A DNA stretch of 12,439 bases. Source: DATAYA01 sp036272815 (lineage in GTDB: Bacteria; Pseudomonadota; Alphaproteobacteria; Acetobacterales; Acetobacteraceae). The notes below the pieces were generated by a model that did not search any database, had not been told where the DNA came from, and saw nothing but the letters and a program-made list of their open reading frames with translations. Below are positions 1-9,508 of the stretch, in pieces. Each line of letters starts with the position of its first letter. Position 1 is the stretch's first letter. The position numbers and the translations under genes were made by a program. Location: the NCBI GenBank assembly GCA_036272815.1, contig DATAYA010000294.1, positions 1 to 12,439 of the forward strand, given 5' to 3'.

Positions 1-105
1 GCGGACCTGCGACTGCGCCTCGAAGAAGCTGCACCCGCCCAGGAGCGGCAGCATCAGCAGCAGTATCGCGAACAGAATCGCGGCGCGGCGATTGGGGAGA
101 GGCAA
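1..105 (-). CDS. BamE/SmpA-like outer-membrane lipoprotein, N-terminal part (runs off left edge)
   Basis: Only the first 35 codons are present, read leftward. The translation has an arginine-containing n-region (residues 6-7), a hydrophobic stretch at about residues 8-22 and a lipobox LGGC with the acylated Cys at residue 25. This is a type II lipoprotein signal. The mature start, SFFEAQSQVR, resembles alphaproteobacterial BamE (SmpA/OmlA), the small lipoprotein of the BAM outer-membrane assembly complex, whose gene commonly diverges from the ubiquinol-cytochrome c chaperone gene. I chose a TTG start at 105-103 because GAGGA lies six bases upstream (112-116). There is no in-frame ATG or GTG before the hydrophobic core, and an in-frame stop lies further upstream near 186. 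The lipoprotein call is firm; the BamE identity rests on context and about ten mature residues. Confidence 0.62.
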   Translation of the reverse strand, partial: MPLPNRRAAILFAILLLMLPLLGGCSFFEAQSQVR

Positions 106-161
106 GCCTGATCCTCGCGTCGATGCGGTGCGATGGCGCGGGCGGGCGACGGGGCCGGCGA

Positions 162-189
162 TTGACCCGGCGACTCGGCGCGCTATCTG
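162..189 (+). promoter_or_regulatory. Candidate sigma-70 promoter for the chaperone-DUF177 operon
   Basis: TTGACC (162-167) is a good -35 match. It is followed after 16 bases by TATCTG (184-189), a weak -10. It sits in the 156-base gap between the divergent lipoprotein gene and the chaperone gene, about 70 bases upstream of the latter's start. Only the -35 is convincing, so this is a suggestion. Confidence 0.25.
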
Positions 190-261
190 AGGCTCCGTTC
201 CCACGACCGGCCGGGCGGAGTCAAATCCTGCGTGATGGGGTGGGATGAATGGGAGATCGCC

Positions 262-810
262 ATGTTCCGTCGCGGCCGCCACGAGCGGGCCGGGTTTCAG
301 CTCTACGGCGCCGCGGTCGCCGCCGCGCGCGATCCGTTCTTCTATGCAAGGCTCGGCGTGCCGGACACGCTGGACGGGCGCTTCGACCTCGTCGGCCTGC
401 ACGTCTGCCTGCTGATCCGGCGGCTGCGCCACGACGCCCCGCCCGGCCCGGCGCTGGCGCAGGCGGTGTTTGACGCGATGTTCAGCGACATGGACATCAA
501 CCTCCGCGAGATCGGCGTCAGCGATCTCTCGGTCCCGAAGCGGGTGCGGGCGATGTGGGAGGCCCTGAACGGCCGCGCCCGCGCCTACGAGGCGGCGCTG
601 GACGCGGCCGACATGGCGGCGCTCGCCGCGGCGCTCGGCCGCAATGTCTGGCGCGATGCCTCGGCAGGGGCCGCGCCGGAGACGCTGGCGGCGATCGCGC
701 GGGCGCAGGCGGCGGGGCTCGCGGGTCAGCCGCTGGACGCCTTGGCGCGTGGCGAGGCATCGTTCCTGTGCGCCGCCGAAGCGGCCGTCGCCGAAGCGGG
801 CGCCGCATGA
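262..810 (+). CDS. Ubiquinol-cytochrome c chaperone family protein
   Basis: The 182-residue protein belongs to the ubiquinol-cytochrome c chaperone family (relatives of yeast Cbp3), which helps assemble or stabilise the cytochrome bc1 complex in mitochondria. The bacterial role is assumed to be similar. The family hallmark is visible: a helical N-terminal half, then the conserved block DMDINLREIGVSDLSVPKRV at residues 76-95. The C-terminal third is Ala-rich and poorly conserved. I chose ATG 262 because GGGAG (251-255) precedes it by six bases and the protein then begins with a typical short basic segment. In-frame codons upstream at 232-235 lack a good ribosome site. The stop overlaps the next start as ATGA, indicating translational coupling with DUF177. 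No signal peptide or membrane segment is seen, so it is cytosolic. Confidence 0.88.
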   Translation: MFRRGRHERAGFQLYGAAVAAARDPFFYARLGVPDTLDGRFDLVGLHVCLLIRRLRHDAPPGPALAQAVFDAMFSDMDINLREIGVSDLSVPKRVRAMWEALNGRARAYEAALDAADMAALAAALGRNVWRDASAGAAPETLAAIARAQAAGLAGQPLDALARGEASFLCAAEAAVAEAGAA

Positions 811-1271
811 GGCCGGAATTCTCGCGCCCGCTGTCACTGGCACGGATCGGTGCCGGGCAGACGGTTGCGATCGAGGCGACGCCGGCCGAGCGGACCGGCC
901 TGGCAAAGCGGCTCCAGATCCCGGAGCTGCCGGCGCTGGATTGCAGTTTCGTGCTCCGTCCGGTCGCGTCCGGCGTGGTGGAGGCGGAAGGGGTTCTGCG
1001 GGCCCGCGTCGTCCAGGAGTGTGTCGTCTCGCTCGACCCGTTCGAGGCAACGGTGGAAGAGAGATTCGCGCTCCGCTTCGTCCCCGAGGGCCGGGAGAGC
1101 CCGACGATCGACCCCGACGCGACCGACGAGGTTCCCTATCCGGGCAACACGATCGACCTCGGCGAGGCCGCGGCGGAGCAGTTGGCGCTCGCCCTCGATC
1201 CCTATCCGCGCAAGCCCGGCGTGGCACTGCCTGAAGGCGTGGAGACCGAACCGCCGGATATCCAGCACTGA
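807..1271 (+). CDS. DUF177 / YceD family protein
   Basis: The 154-residue protein matches the alphaproteobacterial form of DUF177 (YceD). This family is usually encoded near rpmF and plsX and is linked to 23S rRNA metabolism in plants and bacteria. Visible features are an N-terminal beta-rich region and the conserved segment VVQECVVSLDPF with Cys72. Further on are the acidic segment around residues 101-120 (IDPDATDEVPYPGN, then DLGE) and the motif EQLALALDPYPRKPG at 124-138. The start is ATG 807, overlapping the previous stop by four bases. A much longer in-frame upstream extension exists only because high-GC DNA lacks stops. The protein is slightly shorter than many relatives and lacks their usual terminal Pro-Phe-(Ala/Leu) lysine-rich tail. 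No rpmF or plsX follows; the next gene is convergent clpB. Confidence 0.85.
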   Translation: MRPEFSRPLSLARIGAGQTVAIEATPAERTGLAKRLQIPELPALDCSFVLRPVASGVVEAEGVLRARVVQECVVSLDPFEATVEERFALRFVPEGRESPTIDPDATDEVPYPGNTIDLGEAAAEQLALALDPYPRKPGVALPEGVETEPPDIQH

Positions 1272-1284
1272 GCGGCGGCCCCGC

Positions 1285-1311
1285 CCCCGGGGAGGGCAAA
1301 TCTCCCCGGGG
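1285..1311. terminator. GC-rich hairpin between convergent genes
   Basis: A perfect 10-bp stem (1285-1294 with 1302-1311, arms CCCCGGGGAG and CTCCCCGGGG) encloses a 7-base loop. It lies between the DUF177 stop and the clpB stop, so it could end transcription in both directions. Neither side has a T-tract, so it may act as a barrier or mRNA-end stabiliser and not as a classical intrinsic terminator. Confidence 0.5.
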
Positions 1312-1319
1312 CAGCCGGC

Positions 1320-3899
<2,580 letters not shown>

Positions 3900-3952
3900 G
3901 TCGTGTTTGGTCCCCTCGATCAGGCGACAAACGCGCACCATCCCTCGCTCAG

Positions 3953-3962
3953 GCAACGTTGC
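3953..3962. repeat. 10-bp perfect palindrome in the clpB leader
   Basis: GCAACGTTGC reads the same on both strands. It lies between the candidate heat-shock promoter and the clpB start, roughly 10-20 bases downstream of the expected transcription start. It could be an operator half-site or chance; no second copy is seen in the gap. Confidence 0.2.
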
Positions 3963-3979
3963 GCGACCTATGCTTGGCG

Positions 3980-4008
3980 AGATGGTAGATTCGTCCGGCC
4001 GGCTCAAG
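3980..4008 (-). promoter_or_regulatory. Candidate sigma-32 (RpoH) heat-shock promoter of clpB
   Basis: On the minus strand, CTTGAG (4008-4003) is followed after exactly 17 bases by CCATCT (3985-3980). CTTGA at -35 with a C-rich CCAT-type -10 and a 17-base spacer is the layout of proteobacterial RpoH promoters, and clpB is a classic RpoH target. The -35 overlaps the ribosome-binding site of the divergent MOSC gene. No transcript start is known here. Confidence 0.5.
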
Positions 4009-4018
4009 AGGGGACATC

Positions 4019-4777
4019 ATGCGCGTAGAACGGCTCTATCGCTATCCGGTGAAGGGGCTGACCCCGGAGGCCCTCGACGAGGCGGCGGTGGAGGAGGGCG
4101 GGTGCCTGCCCTGGGACCGCGCCTTCGCCCTCGCGCAAGGCGACGCGCCGTTCGACCCGGCGCGGCCGGAGTGGCTGCAGAAGAGCCATTTCATGTGCCT
4201 GATGAAGAACGCCCGGATCGCCGCGCTGCGGTCGAACTTCGACCCCGCGCGCGGGAGGCTCGCGATCCGGGCACCGGACGGCGACGCGGTCGAGGCGAAC
4301 GCGCTGACCGAGGCCGGCCGCGCCCGGATCGGCGCGTGGCTCGCCGCCTTCCTCGGGCCGGAGGCGCGGGGCGTCCCGCGCTTCCACCACGTCGAGGGGC
4401 ACAGCTTCTGCGACCAGCGTCGCAAGGTCGTGAGCCTCATCAACCTCGCGAGCCTCGCCGAATTCGCGGCCCGGGTGGGCGCGCCGCGGGAGAAGCGCCG
4501 GTTCCGCGCCAACCTCTATTTCAGCAGCGGCGCGCCCTGGGCGGAACTCGACTGGATCGGCCGCACGATTGCCGTCGGCGGCGCGCGGCTGCGCGTGGTG
4601 CGCCCGATCTCCCGCTGCCCGGCGACCGAGGTGAACCCGGCGACGGCCACCCGCGACGCGGACCCGGTCGCGGAGTTGCGATCACTCTACGGGCACATCG
4701 ATCTTGGTGTTCATGCGGTGGTGGAGGATGGCGGCGTGATTGCGGCGGGGGATGGGGTCGAGGTGTTGCCGGGGTAG
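4019..4777 (+). CDS. MOSC-domain protein (molybdenum-cofactor sulfurase C-terminal-like)
   Basis: The 252-residue protein has the two-domain build of stand-alone MOSC proteins. An N-terminal beta-barrel (about residues 1-90, beginning MRVERLYRYPVKG) is followed by the MOSC domain (about 115-250). The domain's landmark Cys is C200, in the motif SRCPATEVNP (198-207). In characterised relatives such as mARC and YcbX this Cys coordinates or handles the molybdenum cofactor. The upstream block with RANLYF and the segment near W180 also fits. Known members are Moco-dependent reductases of N-hydroxylated compounds or sulfur carriers; which applies here cannot be told. ATG 4019 follows AGAGGGGA at 4007-4014. 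It lies 107 bases upstream of the Mo-hydroxylase operon on the same strand, which fits a role in Mo chemistry. No export signal is seen. Confidence 0.85.
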   Translation: MRVERLYRYPVKGLTPEALDEAAVEEGGCLPWDRAFALAQGDAPFDPARPEWLQKSHFMCLMKNARIAALRSNFDPARGRLAIRAPDGDAVEANALTEAGRARIGAWLAAFLGPEARGVPRFHHVEGHSFCDQRRKVVSLINLASLAEFAARVGAPREKRRFRANLYFSSGAPWAELDWIGRTIAVGGARLRVVRPISRCPATEVNPATATRDADPVAELRSLYGHIDLGVHAVVEDGGVIAAGDGVEVLPG

Positions 4778-4826
4778 GCGTGTGGGCGCTGCCCGCCCGC
4801 TTCTACTCGGTGGCGCTTGCCGCCGC

Positions 4827-4856
4827 TTGACCCGCCGCCCCAAGGCTCGCCATTCT
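4827..4856 (+). promoter_or_regulatory. Candidate promoter for the Mo-hydroxylase operon
   Basis: TTGACC (4827-4832) and CATTCT (4851-4856) are separated by 18 bases. They lie in the 107-base gap between the MOSC gene and the small-subunit gene, upstream of the GGGGAG ribosome site at 4871-4876. The -35 is good and the -10 weak, so read-through from the MOSC gene remains possible. Confidence 0.28.
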
Positions 4857-4884
4857 CCGCGCCAACCGACGGGGAGATAGGGTG

Positions 4885-5382
<498 letters not shown>

Positions 5383-5431
5383 CCACATCAACGACCACAC
5401 CCGGGCAAACCGGGGCAGGGAGGGTTCCGGC

Positions 5432-7810
5432 ATGGGTTTCGAGGGCATCGGCGCCAGCGTCCGGCGCAAGGAGGACGGGCGCTTCCTGCGCGGCCGCGGC
5501 AGTTACGTGGACGACATGAACCGCCCCGGCCAGCTCCACGCCATCATCAAGCGCTCCGACCGCCCCCACGCCCGCATCCTGGGCATCGACACGGCGGCGG
5601 CGAAAGCCGCCCCCGGCGTCGTCGCGGTCTATGCGGGCGCCGACATGGCCGCCGACGGCGTCGGCGGCGTGCCCTGCGGGTGGCAGCTCCACAACAAGGA
5701 CGGCAGCCCGATGGCCGAGCCGCCGCATCCGGTGATCGCGGTCGATCGCGTCCGGCATGTCGGCGACCCGGTTGCGGTGGTGATCGCCGAGACCCGTCAG
5801 CAGGCGCGCGACGCGGCCGAGCTGCTGGACATCAGCTACGAGGACCTGCCCGTGATCGGCACCATGCGCGACGCGATCGCGCCGGGGGCGACGACGCTGC
5901 ACGACGGCGCTGCCGCCAATCTCTGCTACGACTGGGAGATCGGCGACCGCGCCGCGGTGGACGCCGCCTTCGCCCGCGCCGCCCGGATGGTCAAGCTGGA
6001 CCTCGTCAACAACCGGCTGATCCCGAACGCGATGGAGCCGCGCGCCGCTATCGGCGAGTGCGACAGCGCCGGCGACTACACGCTCTGGACCACCAGCCAG
6101 AACCCGCACGTCATCCGCTTGCTGATGGGCGCCTTCGTGCTGCACATCCCGGAGAGCAAGCTGCGCGTCGTCGCCCCCGACGTCGGCGGCGGCTTCGGCA
6201 GCAAGATCTACCACTACGCCGAGGAGGCGATCGTCACCTGGGCCGCCGGCAAGCTCCACCGCCCGGTGAAATGGACCGCCGAGCGCGCCGAAAGCTTCAT
6301 GTCCGACGCCCACGGCCGCGATCACGAGAGCACCGCCGAACTCGCACTCGACGCCGACGGCAATTTTCTGGCGCTGAAGGTCGCGACCCTGTGCAACATG
6401 GGTGCCTATCTCTCGACCTTCGCGCCGGCGGTGCCGACCTACCTCTATGCGACGCTGCTCTCTGGCGTCTATCGCATCCCCGCGATCTACGCCGAGGTGA
6501 AGGCGATCTTCACCAACACCGTCCCCGTCGACGCCTATCGCGGCGCCGGGCGGCCGGAGGCGACGTTTTTGCTCGAACGGCTGGTCGATGTCGCGGCGCA
6601 GGAGGCGGGGATCGACAAGATCGAGCTGCGCCGCCGCAACTTCATTCCGGCCGACGCCTTTCCCTACCAGACGCCGGTGGCCCTGCAATACGACAGCGGC
6701 GACTACGAGAAGACGCTTCATGAAGGGCTGAAGGCCGCCGACTGGGCCGGCTTCGAGCAGCGCCGCGCCGCCGCCGCGCGGAAGGGCAAGCTGCTCGGCA
6801 TGGGCATCTCCACCTATGTCGAGGCCTGCGGCATCGCGCCATCGCACGTCGTGGGCAGCCTCGGCGCCCGCGCTGGGCTTTTCGAAGTTGCCAACATCCG
6901 CGTCCATCCCACCGGCAGCGTCACCGTGCTGACCGGCACCCACAGCCACGGCCAGGGGCACGAGACCACCTTCGCCCAGCTTGTCTCCGACCGGCTCGGC
7001 GTGCCGCTCGACCAGGTCGAGGTGCAGCATGGCGATACGGGAAAAATCCCGTTCGGCATGGGCACCTACGGCAGCCGCAGCCTCGCGGTCGGCGGCTCGG
7101 CGATGGTGCGCGCGATGGACAAGGTGATCGCGAAGGGGAGGAAGATCGCGGCACACCTGATGGAAGCCTCGGTCGAGGACATCGACTTCAAGGACGGCAA
7201 ATTCTCGGTCTCCGGCACCGACAAGTCGAAGACGCTCACCGACATCTCGCTCGCCGCCTACGTCCCGCACAACTACCCGATCGAGGAGCTGGAACCCGGT
7301 CTCGACGAAACCGCCTTCTACGACCCGAAGAACTTCACCTTCCCCGGCGGCTGCCACGTCTGCGAGGTCCAGATCGACGTCGAGACCGGCGTTGCCGAGG
7401 TGGTGAACTTCACCGCCGTCGACGACGTGGGCCGCGTCATCAATCCGATGATCGTCGAGGGGCAGGTGCAGGGCGGCGTCGCCCAGGGCATCGGGCAGGC
7501 GCTGCTGGAACACGCGGTCTATGACGACCAGGGCCAGCTCGTCAGCGGCAGCTTCATGGACTACACGATGCCGCGCTTCGACACCGTACCGAATATTACC
7601 GTCGGCACCGAGGTCACGCTCTGCACCCACAACCCGCTCGGCGTGAAGGGCTGCGGCGAGGTGGGTGCCATCGGCAGCCCGCCCGCGGTCATCAATGCGG
7701 TCGTCGACGCGCTGCGCGACTACAACGTGCGGCATATCGAGATGCCGGCGACGCCACAGAAGATCTGGTCGATCATCCAGTCGAACGCGCCGCGCATGGC
7801 GGCGGAATAG
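5432..7810 (+). CDS. Form II CO-dehydrogenase-like large subunit, molybdopterin-binding (CoxL family)
   Basis: The 792-residue catalytic subunit of a molybdenum hydroxylase should bind the molybdopterin-cytosine-dinucleotide cofactor. It starts GIGASVRRKEDGRFLRG, typical of the CoxL-like group. Cofactor-binding Gly-rich segments are visible (PDVGGGFGSK at about residues 249-258). The active-site loop is AYRGAGR (368-374). True form I CO dehydrogenases have AYRCSFR there, whose Cys binds copper; here Gly371 takes its place. The conserved catalytic Glu is E743 in GVKGCGEVGAIG. These features place it in form II, also annotated as xanthine-dehydrogenase-family molybdopterin subunits, whose substrates are mostly unproven. 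AGGGAGG precedes the ATG by about seven bases. It lies 49 bases after the small subunit and 8 before the medium subunit. No twin-arginine signal is present, so it is cytoplasmic. Confidence 0.93.
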   Translation: MGFEGIGASVRRKEDGRFLRGRGSYVDDMNRPGQLHAIIKRSDRPHARILGIDTAAAKAAPGVVAVYAGADMAADGVGGVPCGWQLHNKDGSPMAEPPHPVIAVDRVRHVGDPVAVVIAETRQQARDAAELLDISYEDLPVIGTMRDAIAPGATTLHDGAAANLCYDWEIGDRAAVDAAFARAARMVKLDLVNNRLIPNAMEPRAAIGECDSAGDYTLWTTSQNPHVIRLLMGAFVLHIPESKLRVVAPDVGGGFGSKIYHYAEEAIVTWAAGKLHRPVKWTAERAESFMSDAHGRDHESTAELALDADGNFLALKVATLCNMGAYLSTFAPAVPTYLYATLLSGVYRIPAIYAEVKAIFTNTVPVDAYRGAGRPEATFLLERLVDVAAQEAGIDKIELRRRNFIPADAFPYQTPVALQYDSGDYEKTLHEGLKAADWAGFEQRRAAAARKGKLLGMGISTYVEACGIAPSHVVGSLGARAGLFEVANIRVHPTGSVTVLTGTHSHGQGHETTFAQLVSDRLGVPLDQVEVQHGDTGKIPFGMGTYGSRSLAVGGSAMVRAMDKVIAKGRKIAAHLMEASVEDIDFKDGKFSVSGTDKSKTLTDISLAAYVPHNYPIEELEPGLDETAFYDPKNFTFPGGCHVCEVQIDVETGVAEVVNFTAVDDVGRVINPMIVEGQVQGGVAQGIGQALLEHAVYDDQGQLVSGSFMDYTMPRFDTVPNITVGTEVTLCTHNPLGVKGCGEVGAIGSPPAVINAVVDALRDYNVRHIEMPATPQKIWSIIQSNAPRMAAE

Positions 7811-7818
7811 GGGACGCG

Positions 7819-8610
7819 ATGTACGAATTCACCTACGCCCGACCCACCAGCCTCGCCGATGCCGCGAAGGCGCTCGCCGCCGACGCCGAGGCGAAGGCGC
7901 TTGCCGGCGGCATGACGTTCATCCCGGTGCTGAAGCAGAGGCTGAACAAGCCGACGCAGGTGCTTGATCTCTCAGGTCTCGGCTTGGCGGGGATCAAGGC
8001 CGAGGCGGGAAAGATAACGATCGGCGCCATGACCACGCACCACGCCATCGAAACATCGGAGGAAATCCGCAAGTCGCTCCCCGGCCTCGCCAAGATGGCG
8101 TCTTGGATCGGCGACATCCAGGTGCGCAACCGCGGCACGATGGGCGGGTCGATCGCCAACAACGACCCCGCCGCCTGTTACCCGGCAGCGGCGCTGGCCC
8201 TCGGCGCCACCATCCGCACCGACAAGCGCGCGATCGCGGCGGACGACTTTTTCCAAGGCATGTTCACGACCGCGCTGGAACCGGGCGAGATCATCACCGC
8301 CATCGAGTTCCCGATCGCGGAGAAGTCGAACTACGAGAAATTCCGCAACCCCGCCTCGCGCTACGCCATCGTCGGCGTGTTCGTGGCCAAGGGGCCTGCG
8401 GGCGTGCGAGTCGCGATCACCGGTGCCGGGCAGAACGGCGTGTTCCGCCACAAGGAGATGGAGGCGGCGCTGGCGAAGAACTGGTCGGCAGACGCGGTTG
8501 CCGGGATCAAGACGCCGGCCGGCGGGCTCAACTCCGACATCCACGCCAGCGCCGAATACCGCGCGCATCTGATCGGCGTGATGGCGAAGCGCGCTGTCGC
8601 AGCAGCCTGA
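7819..8610 (+). CDS. CO-dehydrogenase-like medium subunit, FAD-binding (CoxM family)
   Basis: The 263-residue protein is the flavoprotein subunit that takes electrons from the iron-sulfur subunit and passes them to an acceptor, probably quinone. The two FAD-binding motifs of the family are clear: AGGMTFIP (29-36, for the usual AGGHSLLP) and TMGGSIANNDPA (107-118, for TIGGSLAHADPA). The C-terminal CO-dehydrogenase flavoprotein domain follows (about 160-260). In the first motif Met32 replaces the common His or Gln, which is seen in many form II relatives. GGGGA lies just upstream of the start, and only 8 bases separate it from the large-subunit stop, so the three subunits are certainly cotranscribed. 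No xdhC/coxF-type maturation gene follows; the next gene is convergent radC. Confidence 0.92.
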   Translation: MYEFTYARPTSLADAAKALAADAEAKALAGGMTFIPVLKQRLNKPTQVLDLSGLGLAGIKAEAGKITIGAMTTHHAIETSEEIRKSLPGLAKMASWIGDIQVRNRGTMGGSIANNDPAACYPAAALALGATIRTDKRAIAADDFFQGMFTTALEPGEIITAIEFPIAEKSNYEKFRNPASRYAIVGVFVAKGPAGVRVAITGAGQNGVFRHKEMEAALAKNWSADAVAGIKTPAGGLNSDIHASAEYRAHLIGVMAKRAVAAA

Positions 8611-8614
8611 AACG

Positions 8615-8658
8615 CCCGGGGCGGCGCCCCGTGCGCTGCCCCCGTGCGCTGCCCCGGG
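8615..8658. terminator. Hairpin with internal 13-nt direct repeat between convergent genes
   Basis: A 13-bp stem with one G-T pair (8615-8627 with 8646-8658) encloses an 18-base loop in the 57-base gap between the medium-subunit stop and the radC stop. The same stretch has a 13-base direct repeat, CCCCGTGCGCTGC, at 8627-8639 and 8640-8652. It may terminate both transcripts, although no T-tract follows on either strand. Confidence 0.45.
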
Positions 8659-8667
8659 GCGGTTGGG

Positions 8668-9441
8668 CTACGATCTTCCCAGGAGCCCCTCGCGACGGAA
8701 GCTGAGCCAGCGCCCGTTCCCGACCACCACATGGTCGTGCAGCACGATCGAGAACATGCCGGCGGCATCGGCGATCTCGCGCGTCATCTCAATATCGGTG
8801 CGCGACGGCGTGGGATCGCCGCTCGGGTGGTTGTGGACCAGGATCAGCGCCGTCGCGTGGAGTTCGAGGGCGCGCTTGACCACCTCGCGTGGATAGACCG
8901 GCGTGTGATTGACCGTGCCACGCGCCTGCGCCTCGTCAGCGAGCAGCCGGTTACGGTTGTCGAGGAACAGGATGCGGAACTGCTCCACCCGCTCGCGCGC
9001 TAACGCCGCGTTCAGGTAGTCCATCAGCGCATCCCAGTTGGCGAGCACCGGCCGGCCGATCACCTCCGCCCGCGCCAGCCGCAGCGCCGCCGCCTGCACG
9101 GTCTTGAGCGCCGCGAGCCCCGCCTCGCCCAATCCCTCGATCCCGCGCAGCTCCGCCGCCGGTGCGGCGATCGTGGCGGCATAGCTGCCGAAGCGGACGA
9201 GCAGCGCGCGCGCAATTGATTTCGTATCCCGCCGGGGCAGGGCGAGGAACAAAACCATCTCCAGCAGCTCGTGATCGGCGATCGCCTCCGGCCCTGCCGT
9301 CAGCAGCCGCAGCCGCATCCGCGCGCGATGCCCCTCGGACCCGGCGGGAGCGGCCGGCGGCGAGGCCGGCGCCCGTACCGAGTGAGCCAGTGCTTCCAGT
9401 TCGTCGAGCAGCCCTGCCGTCCTGATGGCGTCCTGCGCCAT
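8668..9441 (-). CDS. radC: RadC family protein (JAB1/MPN/JAMM metalloprotease fold)
   Basis: The 257-residue protein is a RadC (DUF2466). The original assignment to DNA repair was later withdrawn and its function is still uncertain. A low-complexity Ala/Pro stretch (about 20-38) precedes a conserved block around RMRLRL and a helix-hairpin-helix-like segment (about 97-120, GIEGLGEAG). The JAMM metal site follows: E170 in LLADE, then HNHPSGDPTPSRTD (203-216) supplying H203, H205 and D216. All metal-site residues are intact. I chose ATG 9441 because GAGGAGG lies five bases upstream; the longer in-frame extension is Arg-rich and runs through the neighbouring gene's repeat. It lies 67 bases downstream of the M28-like gene on the same strand, so the two may be cotranscribed. 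Confidence 0.93.
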   Translation of the reverse strand: MAQDAIRTAGLLDELEALAHSVRAPASPPAAPAGSEGHRARMRLRLLTAGPEAIADHELLEMVLFLALPRRDTKSIARALLVRFGSYAATIAAPAAELRGIEGLGEAGLAALKTVQAAALRLARAEVIGRPVLANWDALMDYLNAALARERVEQFRILFLDNRNRLLADEAQARGTVNHTPVYPREVVKRALELHATALILVHNHPSGDPTPSRTDIEMTREIADAAGMFSIVLHDHVVVGNGRWLSFRREGLLGRS

Positions 9442-9508
9442 TGCAGCCTCCTCGCAGGCGGGCAGGATGGCACGCAACCCATCAGCGATAAAGAAATGTC
9501 TTGTTCGC

